A DNA stretch of 64,000 bases from Homarus americanus. Lineage: Eukaryota; Arthropoda; Malacostraca; Decapoda; Nephropidae. Of the stretch, positions 27,841 to 38,804 are shown in pieces; the first letter of the stretch is position 1; each line of letters opens with the position of its first letter. The stretch spans positions 16,778,102-16,842,101 of the forward strand of contig NW_024737042.1 of NCBI RefSeq assembly GCF_018991925.1. The letters run 5' to 3'. The notes beneath the pieces were generated by a model. The model saw nothing but the letters and a program-made list of their open reading frames with translations, was not told the origin of the DNA and did no database searches. A program made the position numbers and the translations under genes.

Positions 27841-29760
27841 GTCTCTCTCACATCCCCGGTAATACAGTAGTTAAAGGGGATATGGAGAAGACGAGGGGCC
27901 AGGCGCAAGGGGCGGCATTCCTGAGACTTAACATGGATCAAGTATTAAACTACTATAATTGAGCTAAGGTGTTGTAAATGCTATGGAGGGAGATGAGTTA
28001 TAATGTGTGTCCATGTTGCTCCCCCCTACTGTATTTCTTAGCCATCGAGGTGCCCATCTTCCCCAAGGTCCGTCCTCACTGTCACCCATCCACGTGTCAT
28101 CGGGCAAGTGATAAATATTTTCTTTAGAACGATGAACAATCATCCAACTGCTCTTACATCTGTTTGATGCTGTTGTGAGGCAGCGGTGAAACTCACTACA
28201 CAATAGCGTTGCTTACAGGATGAAGCTATAGTTGCCATCATCTGCTTAACTTTTTTCTCCCAACTTTACCACTGCTTTTTCCGACCCTTCGTGACGAGAA
28301 GTGGCAACAAATTATCAGAAAGTTAGGGCTTACTAAATAAGGCTGTAGATAAGAGCGCCCCCTTAATAGAGATGTCACCCTTCATAGACACACAGGGGTG
28401 CTGGGTAGTGTAGGCTCCCTGGCAAAAGTTAAAGCAACTATCTCCAAGGCTCTACTATACATCCTGTAAGTATGTAGGCCGGATTAACTTTGCTCCTCAA
28501 AATATCATCATGGCTTAGTACAATTTATCACTAATTTTCAACTTCTTTCTCACTGTGCCACTGAGCCAGTATTGGGATGGGAGAGTTTCTTGCTTCGTCT
28601 GTTATCAGAATTGCCAACTCGTTTTCTATTGTCAACAATGTTTATCAGGTTCCTCCTTCAACCAACAACTCACGTCGGGGAAGAACAAGCAGTTTCTCCC
28701 AGAAAACATAAAAGTCAGGATACGACTCGGTAAAAAGACTGAAGTAGGAAACTAGATTGGAACAATTTGCATAATTACCAATGATGAAGATTTATCCTAA
28801 GGACGATACAGTTTTCGTCCTCTCAGAGAAATATTTGCGCAGTTCTAGAGCAACCAGTAAAAGTGTTCACCCCGTGAACATCCTGAACATTGAATTTTGA
28901 AATATTCAAGAGTCTGAGGAGTAAAGAGTTATTGGATTGTAACCCATCAGGCTCAACAGAGGATCACACTGGTTTAAAAGGCTAGAATCAGAGATATCGT
29001 AGATGGTTAACCTAGTCCGAGACCACATGGTGTGTCAACAGTTTCTTTGCCCGTCCACCTGTAAAAAAAAATAAAATAAAAACAAATCCTGGAATCACAT
29101 CCGTTGCTGTCAGAGTTGGTAGCACCCTACATCACATCGGCGCCAGAGTAACCATTGAAACTGTCTACCTGAAGTAGTCTCACACACGACACCAAGTCAA
29201 ACTGGTTTCAGAATTCCTCACGTATGCGAGACATCAGTCCACATTGACTAGTCTACGTAGATGTTTCCACTGAAGTAAGAGTGTTAGTCAATATGCGGCC
29301 TTAGCTCCTTTCCCTCTCCATTGTTTTAGTGCAATATCGCCTTATATTCCCGAAGGTGTAGATGGAAAATTAGTACTACTCACAATCCAACTGGAAGCTG
29401 CATCTTAGGGTAATAACGGTGCTTCTCCACAAAACCCTAACCCCCCCCCCCCCTAACACCACACTGAACCACTTATGTATTACTTACATTCCCTTTGTAC
29501 ATCCACAAATTCAACAAACTGTATCAGAAATTACAAGTACTGACATAGAGATAACTGAACCCTACTTGGCATTATACGAAAAGTTGGTATACGCTTTAAA
29601 ATATGTCCCGACTTTTTCATGATGGCGAGTGCTTTGTGACTTTTATTAACACAACACAATTCCTGTTTCTACTCTGTCCACGTCATACTGCTCCGTCCCT
29701 CATTTCACCCAACACAGTCACTAACACCAACACTTCTATCAACCATCACCCTTATTCTCA
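27841..29760. other. No gene recognised (upstream of MFSD4-like exon)
   Basis: No domain is recognised. Contains a poly-C run at about 29441-29453. As the exon at 29920 starts in phase 2, its preceding intron must end at 29919, so this stretch is probably intronic. Confidence 0.45.
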
Positions 29761-29764
29761 CCAT

Positions 29765-29918
29765 TCCTTTCTTCCTCCCTATCAACCATCGCTCTGACTC
29801 CCACTACACCACTCTTCCTCCCTATCAACCATCGTTCTGACGCCCACTACACCACTCTTCCTCCCTATCAACCTCACTCTCAACATTAAGAACTCTTCCC
29901 CTCTCCCCCAACCCTCCA
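29765..29918. repeat. Pyrimidine-rich ~47-bp tandem repeat before splice acceptor
   Basis: CCTCCCTATCAACC(A) followed by CTCTGACTCCCACTACACCACTCTT is present in about two and a half copies between 29770 and 29880. They lead into CTCTCCCCCAACCCTCCAG, a strong polypyrimidine tract with its AG at 29918-29919. The repeat has multiplied the pyrimidine tract upstream of the exon. Confidence 0.75.
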
Positions 29919-29919
29919 G

Positions 29920-30115
29920 ACTCGGCAACCACGTGGTGCTGCTGCTATCCACTGCGATGTTGTCCCTGACGCTGGCCATCATCCCCTTCTGTACGGTGCT
30001 GGGCTGGCTCGCCGCCGTCCTGGCTCTGATGGGCTTTTTCATGGGCACCATTGACACCGTGGCCAACATCTCCATGATACAGCTCTACGGCATGAACGTC
30101 GCGCCCTTCCTTCAG
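29920..30115 (+). CDS. MFSD4/NaGLT1-like transporter, internal exon (TM3-TM4 region)
   Basis: An exon of 196 nt is bounded by acceptor CCCTCCAG and donor CAG|GTGAGT. It enters in phase 2 (one base completes a codon) and leaves in phase 0. The 65 complete codons give two hydrophobic segments (VVLLLSTAMLSLTLAIIPFC and GWLAAVLALMGFFMGTIDTV) and the conserved tail IDTVANISMIQLYGMNVAPF. The IDTVAN motif followed by the FLQ junction is characteristic of MFSD4A/MFSD4B (sodium-dependent glucose transporter 1-like) members of the major facilitator superfamily, where it forms the fourth transmembrane helix and following loop. The protein would sit in a membrane and move a small solute; the substrate here is unknown. 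Base composition is far more GC-rich than the surroundings. Upstream exons were not found. Confidence 0.88.
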
Positions 30116-30512
30116 GTGAGTGTCACCCAGCCTCTGGCCCTCAGGTGAGTGTCACCAGCCTCTGAGAGACCTTCAGGTGAATGTCACCCAGCCTCTGACC
30201 CTCAGGTGAGTGTCACCAGCCTCTGAGAGACCTTCAGGTGAATGTCACCCAGCCTCTGAGAGATCTTCAGGTGAGTGTCACCCAGCTTCTGAGAGACCTT
30301 CAGGTAAGTGTCACCCAGCTTCTGAGAGACCTTCAGGTAAGTGTCATCCTGCTTCTGAGAGACCTTCAGGTGAGTGTCACCCAGCCTCTGAGAGACCTTC
30401 AGGTGAGTGTCAACAAGCTTCTGAGAGACCTTCAGGTGAGTGTCACCCAGCCTCTAAGAGACCTACAGGTAAGTGTCACTCAACCTGGTCCCCCGGGATC
30501 TTTCAGGTGAGT
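30116..30512 (+). repeat. Minisatellite made of the splice-donor sequence (33-bp unit)
   Basis: The exon end and donor, CCTTCAG|GTGAGTGTCACCCAG, are the first unit of a tandem array. Further CAG|GTRAGT-like or GTGAAT junctions start at 30145, 30177, 30206, 30238, 30271, 30304, 30337, 30370, 30403, 30436, 30469 and 30507. Spacing is 29/32 at first and exactly 33 from 30238 to 30469. Each unit also has a pyrimidine-CAG that resembles an acceptor. Reading through from the exon meets TGA at 30146, so only the donor at 30116 keeps the frame open and joins in phase with 49809. Confidence 0.93.
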
Positions 30513-31780
30513 ATCAATCAGTTTTTAGGAACTGTTCACAATTTAGAGTTTCACGTGAAACTCATTACTTGCCAATGTTGTGATTCTGATGTCATATTTA
30601 AATTAAATCCATTACACATTCTTCACTCACCATAATTTATATTGTAAAGTTTATTTTTTCCCCAACTGGTGTCCCCCACAGTGTAGTGGTCAGAAACGGG
30701 CTCCTACGACTCGCCTAGTATTACAACTGATGGGTGAAGGTTTTTCATTCCTATTCTGTATGCACGGATACGTATTATGAGTTGATGCGGCGACTATTGG
30801 CTGAAAATTTGATAACAGAATAACTAACTTGAAAGTGGTCAGCGTCAACCTTGTGGTGAAAAAAAACGAGTGTTACCTGTGGTCTCGAATCGACAGGCAA
30901 CAGCTGTGGATGGTGAGCTGGCACGGCAGCCAGTAAAAAATTGTTGCTTACAGTACCCTTGTAACTAGCATAAGTCCGCCCCATTATGATATGCACTCCT
31001 AGACAAATGAACCATCGTTTCAAGGAATCTAAAACCAGAATAGGAGTCACAATTAATCAAGAAAAGTCTGTATTAAAGAAGGTGGAGGTTTAGACCACCA
31101 TTTAACACTTCAAGTCAGCAGGTATGCTCAGCAAGTGACAGCTCAAGTCAAATTTTCTAAATTGTATAGTGCAGGGTTGGCTTGCGAGGCAGCCTGTAAT
31201 CCTTAACCAATTTACAATCGATTTGCTAGCAATCACAAGCAGGGGCTAGTCTTGGTTTGCTCCCGGAATGTAGTCTTTAGACGTCAGTTTGAGATGTTCT
31301 AAATAGTTGAAATCTAGAAATCACTCTTCTGTCTCCAGTGAAAGGGTGAGAGATCCAAACAGGAGGTCTTAACGCAGGACTTTGTCACAGTTCACTTATG
31401 TAGAAATCTGGGACAATTATTAACCAGAATCAAAATCTACAGCTTTACTATAGAGATTATTCTGCTGATATTAACTTGGAAGTTATCATGGTATTTAATA
31501 TCCAGTAAGATCATATTCAGAAACCGAGTAGTGAAGGGTGAATAATATTAGGCTACAAGACGTAAGACGATGTCATTCTAAATGTATTAAACAAAGGATC
31601 TCTCCCTTTCATTTATTTTCTTACCTATCGGTAATCAAATAAATTCTAAAACCTCATTAGCAGCGTGAAGGATGGCAGATGAAAGTAATGAATGGTAATT
31701 AAACTCGATTAAAGGTTCAGTAAAGGGTTCAACCCTTTGTGTTGACTTTAATCCTGTATCAACTCCTTATCGTTCACGAG
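30513..31780. other. Intron; no gene or element recognised
   Basis: Part of the 19.7-kb intron. No transposon landmark or coding domain was recognised in this stretch. Confidence 0.5.
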
Positions 31781-31987
31781 TAATACATTTATGGTCAACT
31801 GCTTCAGTTCCACCACTCGTCAGCCTCACTTTAGTCGGGCACAAACACGTGGTAATCGACATAGGTTGACACACCCCACAGTGACAGTAACACCTGACCA
31901 AGGAGAGGTCACGGACAAGGTATTTGAGTTAACCCGGCGTTATGACCGTGTTAAAGAAACCACACCTAGCCAAGACACACCCGGGTG

Positions 31988-32611
31988 GTAATAATTAGGA
32001 AGCATTACCGACCGGCGACATGACCACGCACCTGGGCAAACACAGCTGTCCAGATCAAACCAGTTTAATGTTAATTAGGAGAGGTCATCTGCCGGCTCTC
32101 CTCCAATACAAAGGCCCTGCAGCTCCTTCCACGGGGCATTACTGTCACATCACTGAAGACAGAAGACAGAGTCATGCTCGTCATTAGTCGAGGTCGGGAG
32201 GGAGACTTCCCTCCCCAGCACCACGTCTCCAGCTAGCAGAGTCTCCCACACCAGACATAGTCCAGCACTCCCTTCAACAGCACCTGCAGGACCTCCATTA
32301 AGTCACACGTGAGTCTTTGTCAGAGCGATCCAAGGGGGAGTTACTTACGGTGGGAAGTGTATTCATTTCATGTTTATGTCCGAGAGTCAGTGTCTAGTAA
32401 CTTAAATATAATGTGCTATTAATGTGTCTGTGTCATGGAGTGAATAATAAATAGCTGTACTTAGAATTGGTGTTTAGAAAGATTTCCCCCTTGAACGTAT
32501 TTACAGTTAAATAACTAACCGGCCACGCTACCAAACTTCCTCACTTTACATTCCTACAACCATAAATTCTTCCTATACTTTCTACCACTAAATCCCCCCT
32601 AATTACATTAA
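31988..32611 (+). repeat. Dispersed repeat, LTR-like, copy 2
   Basis: Matches the first ~700 bases of the window with small indels (see copy 1). It includes the GGTGGGAAGTGTATTCATTT block near 32348 and AATAATAAATAGCTGTACTTAG near 32443. Unlike copy 1 its left flank is visible; sequence from about 31795 (CACTCGTCAGCCTCACTTTA) may still belong to the element. No clear terminal TG/CA or target duplication was identified, so solo LTR is only the favoured reading. Confidence 0.6.
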
Positions 32612-32815
32612 CACCCTCATCCTAGGACCAGCCCTTAACACCCTCATTCTAGGACCAGCCCTTAGCACCCTCATCCAAGAACCAGACCTTAACTCCCTCA
32701 TCCTAGAACCAGACCTTAACTCCCTCATCCTAGAACCAGACCTTAACACCCTCATTCTAGGAGCAGCCTTTAACACCCTCATCCTAGGACCAGCCATTAA
32801 CACCCTCTAAAACAT
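32612..32815. repeat. Tandem repeat, ~30-bp unit (TAACACCCTCATCCTAGGACCAGCC)
   Basis: Six to seven units of TTAACACCCTCATCCTAGGACCAGCC, with variants AACTCCCTCATCCTAGAACCAGACC in the middle. Because the unit is near a multiple of 3 it produces an Arg/Met/Leu-rich open frame on the minus strand that is not a gene. Confidence 0.9.
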
Positions 32816-32849
32816 CATTTCCAGAGTTATGTTTCTCGTTCTTTAATCC

Positions 32850-32896
32850 CCAACATAACCTAACCTAACCTAACTTAACCTAACCTAACCTAACGC
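32850..32896. repeat. Interstitial telomere-like (AACCT)n tract
   Basis: Eight or so AACCTAACCT repeats, one with AACTT, directly downstream of the 30-bp repeat. Equivalent to TTAGG on the minus strand. Confidence 0.85.
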
Positions 32897-32899
32897 TTA

Positions 32900-35800
32900 C
32901 CACTTTCTTCCTATCATTGTTCCAGCCAATCATCATCTCTTCGATTTTTCCCGCCAGTAACATTCTATCCCATTAGATCCTCCAACAACGCCCTCCTAGC
33001 TCAGAGTTTCTCCCCAGTGATACGTCTTTGTTTAGGGTCTGCCTCGGCTTCCGCTACCACTACCCAAGTCAACAAGACTCAATATTTAAATAGCACTCTC
33101 CGTCTCGTTGGGTCCACACCTTGTTCACGTGGTTCTGTCTCATGTCGATTACTTTTACACAATAGAGCTACAGGGTTTGTTTTTCTCTCTCTCTGACGCC
33201 AGCAACCAACTATTTTTACTTATGCTATAGTTCTAGGATACAACATTGAACACTAGAAAGTTAGTTCACTAATTTTATGATGGATTGTATTTGGAGGCGG
33301 AGTTTTGTAGGTCTAGTTAATGATGATTTGAACATTAAAAGTTGTGTGTGTAATTTTGTTGTGTTGAGAGTCATCAAATTTATCAAACAATATTACAACG
33401 TAATTGAGAAAAGGCAGCATAACCCTGAGGTGTGTTTACGTTCTGTAATGTTCAGAAGACATACAATCTAGCTACACCCCCACCACACGTACACAAGTTG
33501 CACGGCAGCAAAAGAGACCGCGGAAGAAATGTCGAGTCAACAGGTGATATGGTATGGATTTCCCTTGGGTGTCGCAGAGACTGAGTTTAGTGTATCCAGG
33601 GCAGAGTGGTCGCGAGGACAGAGCTTCTTTAGACTACTGAGAAATCCACTGAACCCCGCCCAGGAAATTCATGTTTTTTTTTGCATCATTAACATTTTCT
33701 AGATACTTTCAGAAGCAATCTATATAAAGATATAAGCATTTTCGAGACCTGACTTAGCAGCTGCTGGTGTTAGCGTCATGAGATTATTAGAAAGTCTCTG
33801 GAACATAAATTTGTTCTGGTGTTCTCGGAAATACGAGTATTTTCAGATCAGTGTGGTCATCCCCACTTCCTGCTCCCAATAAACTTAGTAATCCTGCTTG
33901 TATTATTAGATTAACTCTGTATCCCAAATTCTTTCACTTAATAAACTTAGCAATCCTACTTCTCTCACTAAATTAACTTACTATATAAACTTAGTAATCT
34001 CCGCTTCCTACACATTGTACAATTAGTGGTCCTGCTCTTACTAAACTCGGTAAGCTTCCCTCCCATCATAAAACCAGTTTTCCCCATCACACCACTTTGC
34101 AAACAAATACACCTCGTGATGGATAATAAGGGTACATATGCCAATCCTTGAATGACTATGACAACCGACAACGCTAGGTAGTCTAGTGCTCCGTGAGTAA
34201 GAAAGATGGAAAAGTATAATTTAGATGTGCAATAAGAGAAGGATGTATACCTTATTCATAAAGAATTGAAAGTAATATTAGGGTGGACAGATGTGAGAGG
34301 GTAGCAACTTACGTAATCAAAAAGTACGAGAAGGGTGCAAGGTGATGCAGTTCTAGTAAATGGAACTTGCGCGCGTATTGAGGGTGGCATGATAATGAAT
34401 GATGTGTATAGTGACTCGGAGTGTCATGAGGAAGGATGATGGGTTGGGTTTCATCAGCACACTGACCATGGCTATAATTCAGGTAGCATGACGCCTCGGT
34501 GGTATATATCGAATGTTGCTTTAAGATCAGTGAAAGCTGAATAAGAATCCAGATGAAATGTTTCCGGAGTTTAACACACTATTGAGGTGTACTACGAGCT
34601 AGGAGAAGCTATATGAACGGGGGAAAAGAAGGGCGATGAACTCAAAGAGTCGAGCCGGTATGGTCTACTCTAGGATTCGGCAGAGGCAAACCGCAAGTGA
34701 CATTGGACGGTAGATTTCTTTGTTTTAGGGATAGGTGCAACAGCGCTAGTGGTCCAGGTAGAGAACCTTCTTCGCAGTTACAGAGTCTAGGATTGTGAAG
34801 AAAAAATGTGGATTTGACGTAAGTTTTTTTATTATCCCCGGGGCTGTGATTTTACTTGAAAGAAGGACTAGTTCATCTGTCATTATAGACTTGAAGTTCC
34901 GGAATGATTGCGAAGCGACAGTGATTACTGAGAAGGTCTTGGACACATTGGGAAGTTAGTTCAGTGGATATTCTCTGCCTGGCCATGTTTGGGCTCTTTC
35001 ATCTGTGCTGTGAAGAACAAGGTGGGAGGATGAGTGGCGTTGCGAGGAAGTGACAGCGTTTATTTTCTCAAATACCACTTTAATGCTTGGTAGAAGGGAT
35101 TACCAATATCCATGTCTAAAGTTTTCCTTCAGCTTCTTACACTCGTAGGTCGCACGGTCATATGAAATGGAAAAAAGGTATTTGGCTTTAGATCTTTAGT
35201 TAGCAGAAGCATAGTGCTGGACAACTTCTGGGTCAGTAATGTATACGCTACCATAGAGAGAGGGAGGTCTGTTTATCGGGGGTCGTACGACGATTTGTTC
35301 ATAAAAGATTTGCATATTATAGAAAAGATCGTCGTAAAAGCAATTTCGCACTGTGGTGACCACATAGGTGGATTATCAAAAGGAGAGAGTTCTAATGGCG
35401 GGCGCGTGAGGGAGGAGTCTGATGAGGTTGGGCCATGTATCAGGGAAGCGCGGAACCTGCAGACATCTGCCACCCCATACACTATTAACGCCTACAACAC
35501 ACAAGCACAGCTCCAACACACGGATATACTCACAGTATTGTCAGTGACTGTCGCCCAGCAGGGTCTGGTCCAGGAGTAACTAGTGAGCGAGGCAGTCAGC
35601 AGTGGTTAGCTAGTATCTGGGCAGGAATGTCAACCAAGTCGGGACTCTCACACTGACTGGTGAGGAGGAGCCATTTTCACCTTAGATCTTCTGTCCATAA
35701 GGACCATGAGTGTCCGAGCTAGAAGGACATATGTATCCAGCTCTGGTGGAAACAGTCAGGGGGTAATTTTGACAGACCCACTCGCAATTGATCATTGACA

Positions 35801-36070
35801 CTCAATATTGGCACCACACTTTATACGAGTAGTCACTGAACACTCCTGCACCATTGGTCTCAGCCAGAGCACCATACAAGCCAAATGGACACCATAATAA
35901 TCCACACAAGAGCTGAGCACAACTCTTCAGCAGCCAACGTCGGTGCTGCCCTCTGTGTGGAATGAAGTGAAAATCACGATCAGATGATCTGTAAATTGTA
36001 ATACATATAAATAAGTGCATTTAAATTCAGTGATACTAGGATTATGATGTACTGTTGACCTCGGCAGTTA
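32900..36070. other. Intron; no element confidently recognised
   Basis: No convincing coding domain. A faint RT-like string AFTDLKATFD can be read on the minus strand near 34520 but has no supporting motifs around it. Short open frames at 35214-35579 and 33968-34171 have no recognised domain. Confidence 0.45.
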
Positions 36071-36077
36071 GTATTAA

Positions 36078-36206
<129 letters not shown>

Positions 36207-36209
36207 TGT

Positions 36210-38280
36210 ATATATTAAATCTAATACCACTAAAGTTAACACAGTTTATATTCCCATTAGACATGTAGTGTCATGTCATCTACTGTTACTTTCATGTTCA
36301 AGTAACAAAGTATACAGTCACTTATTCTTTTAAATTAACTAAGGAGACAGATTCTAAACCTGAGTTAGTTATGATGATATCCAACGATAATGTTAGATAT
36401 CAACATGAACATATCAATAACATGAACCTTTAAGTCACTAATATACAGGATAATGCAAAGGAATTATAATAATTTGGGATTAAACAGAAAGAGTTTAAGC
36501 TGTTGGAAATTAACAAAAGAAACTTAGATTTTTTTTTTATGGTGTTGTGTACACAACAGCCTGGTGGTGGTGTCATCTGCTGCAGATACGTAGAGTTTTC
36601 TTCTCAGCGACCACTCACACGTAGAAAAATTCGTCTGGTATTTTAAGTCAACACGTCGAAATGTGAAATTCTCCCGTAAACTAACTGAACAAGAGTCAAA
36701 ACTTGCATATTTGGATAGGCTGATTACTAACGTTGGAGTTCAACAAACTAAACGGTGTAGCAAAATTCCTTTTATGTGTTGTATTAAAATCCTCTGTTTT
36801 TATACATGTTCTTATAAATATATAATTACGTACTGATTAATAGAGCCAATAATATACTGGTGTTATATCTATGTTTTCGACCTTACCATCGTACTAAATT
36901 CTTGCCTTTTTTTCTATAGAATTTTGAGTTCAGTATTTGAGGATAGTCAGTGCCTCACTTTCTTATTCATTAAAACTAAGTTTTATTTAAGCAATATTCC
37001 ACGAAGAGTCTTGTGCACACATAAATTTGGGGATCTTCATTAAATTTTTAAAATCTTTTCCTTGTGACATGACTCACGGTGCATTATACAGTATGTATAT
37101 AGTTGCTCAAGAGGTTTTGCTCGATACGTGGATGGTACAGTACTTCCTGTAGCCGGTTCTTAAGTTCTGTATCTGTGAAAAGCAACGAACTGAATTTGTA
37201 TGGCGGAGTATAGTGCTGAAGTGAACGAGTGAGTGCCAGTTGGCTTGCTGTCAACGTAATTAATTTGAGGTCTAAAATGAAGTAAAAATAACCAAATTAT
37301 AATACTAATAACGATTACGATTATGATACTCCAGAGTAAAAGAATTTGCTTGAAGGCTAAGACTCCAGACAATACACCATTTAGACTTATTAACATGTTC
37401 AGCCTTAACGGTTAACGCTTAAGGGTAACTCTCGTGTAGATATGATGTATAGTAGCCTAACCACTAACCATTGCATATTGACGTGTTGTATTCTAGCAAT
37501 AGTAATTTCCTTAATGCAACAGTACAAGAGTCACGGATTACTAATGTGTTTGCAGAGAGGATGGTGAGGTGGCAAAAACTCCCCTGCTTATATTGTTTAC
37601 ATAATTTAATGATATATTCCAGGAAGAACATAAATAAGTTTTGTATTGGTTTTATCTTTGAGTCCTTCTTGCCTGTTTGACGTCAATGGAAACTGAAAGC
37701 ACGTGTTGCTCCTTGTGTTAGTTAGTTCATTAGTTATGTTGTGAGCGACGCACTATCACAGGCTGGGTATGTGCAGGTACAGTATATCTAATATTGAGTT
37801 CCTTATCAATACGCACGCGGTTCGCTAGTACAAGGACAACACACTCATGACGTCATCCTGGACTCGTTTATGGAAAAGTTCATAGACGATGTTTGTTTCT
37901 CGAAGACCCTCATATTGCTACCCTGAGATGCCTTAGGCATCCTGGATACTATCACGACACTTAATACAGTCATGGTAGTTTTACTGTAGGTTCCTGGTAA
38001 ATGTGGCTGGAAACAGATCAAATTATAGAATGTTTATACGACAATTACGACATTAACCAAGTGACCCATGACCTTGATATTTGCCATTTGCCAATAATAA
38101 TATTACAAGTATCTTCTTTCTGTCTTGATGAAGACATTCCTTTGGTCATGCGTGGATATAATGGAGTTTCAACAAACGAGTTCAACCGAACGGACGAGCG
38201 GATGCAAAAGGCGAAAAGTTATTGTTTCCTGACGCAGATGGCAGGGCAAATGAAAGGGATAATTAAGGGCCATATTGATA
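36210..38280. other. Intron; no gene recognised
   Basis: The open frame at 38001-38294 (97 codons, + strand) has no recognised domain and ends at a (GT)n tract. Nothing else stands out. Confidence 0.45.
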
Positions 38281-38293
38281 TCTCAAATAAATA

Positions 38294-38295
38294 GA

Positions 38296-38323
<28 letters not shown>
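38294..38323. repeat. (GT)n microsatellite
   Basis: About 14 GT units with one AT interruption. It is followed by a TG-rich region with no further structure. Confidence 0.95.
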
Positions 38324-38326
<3 letters not shown>

Positions 38327-38778
38327 TCCAAGTCACCCTGCCATGTATGGTCAGGAAGGATAAAGGCGTGAGTATTGTTTGTAACTGGGGATTGGGGAGT
38401 AATTGATAGTGGCAAAGGGAGTAAAGTTTTATGGTTGGTGTGGGCAAAGTGGGATAGACTGGTACAGTGGCAGTGTGTGGTGAATTAAAATGAGGGAGGA
38501 ACAAGAAGAGGGTTGAGTGATCTGGTGTAAAGACTCTCCTCACAAGGGTCTAACACTCACACGAGCTAAAATAAATTTTAAGAGACACTGTGGAATTGGA
38601 GTTGCATTTGTTTGAGTAGTTTGCTGAAAAAAATGTTCCACTGGCTTCCAGAAGATTTAATTGTTCTTAAGATTTTTGAGTAGGTTTGACAAGTGACTGA
38701 TGTGTTTTATGGACAGCACTCTTAAGTGGAAGCTTTGAGACCCTATTGTGTTCCTGATACATTAAAATTTGGGAGTTT

Positions 38779-38802
38779 TACACACACACACACACACACA
38801 CA
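38779..38802. repeat. (CA)n microsatellite at LINE 3' end
   Basis: CA run followed by CTACTAATACTACTACTACTCT at 38803-38826. The CTA run is the 3' tail of the minus-strand LINE. Confidence 0.9.
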
Positions 38803-38804
38803 CT

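Noticed and set aside
30210..30635. 141-codon ORF with Ser-Glu-Arg-Pro-Ser-Gly repeats
   Set aside because: It is the 33-bp splice-donor minisatellite read as protein, and lies in an intron; the real exon frame hits a stop at 30146.
34480..34560. RT-like string AFTDLKATFD on the minus strand
   Set aside because: No other RT motif in register before or after it; probably chance.
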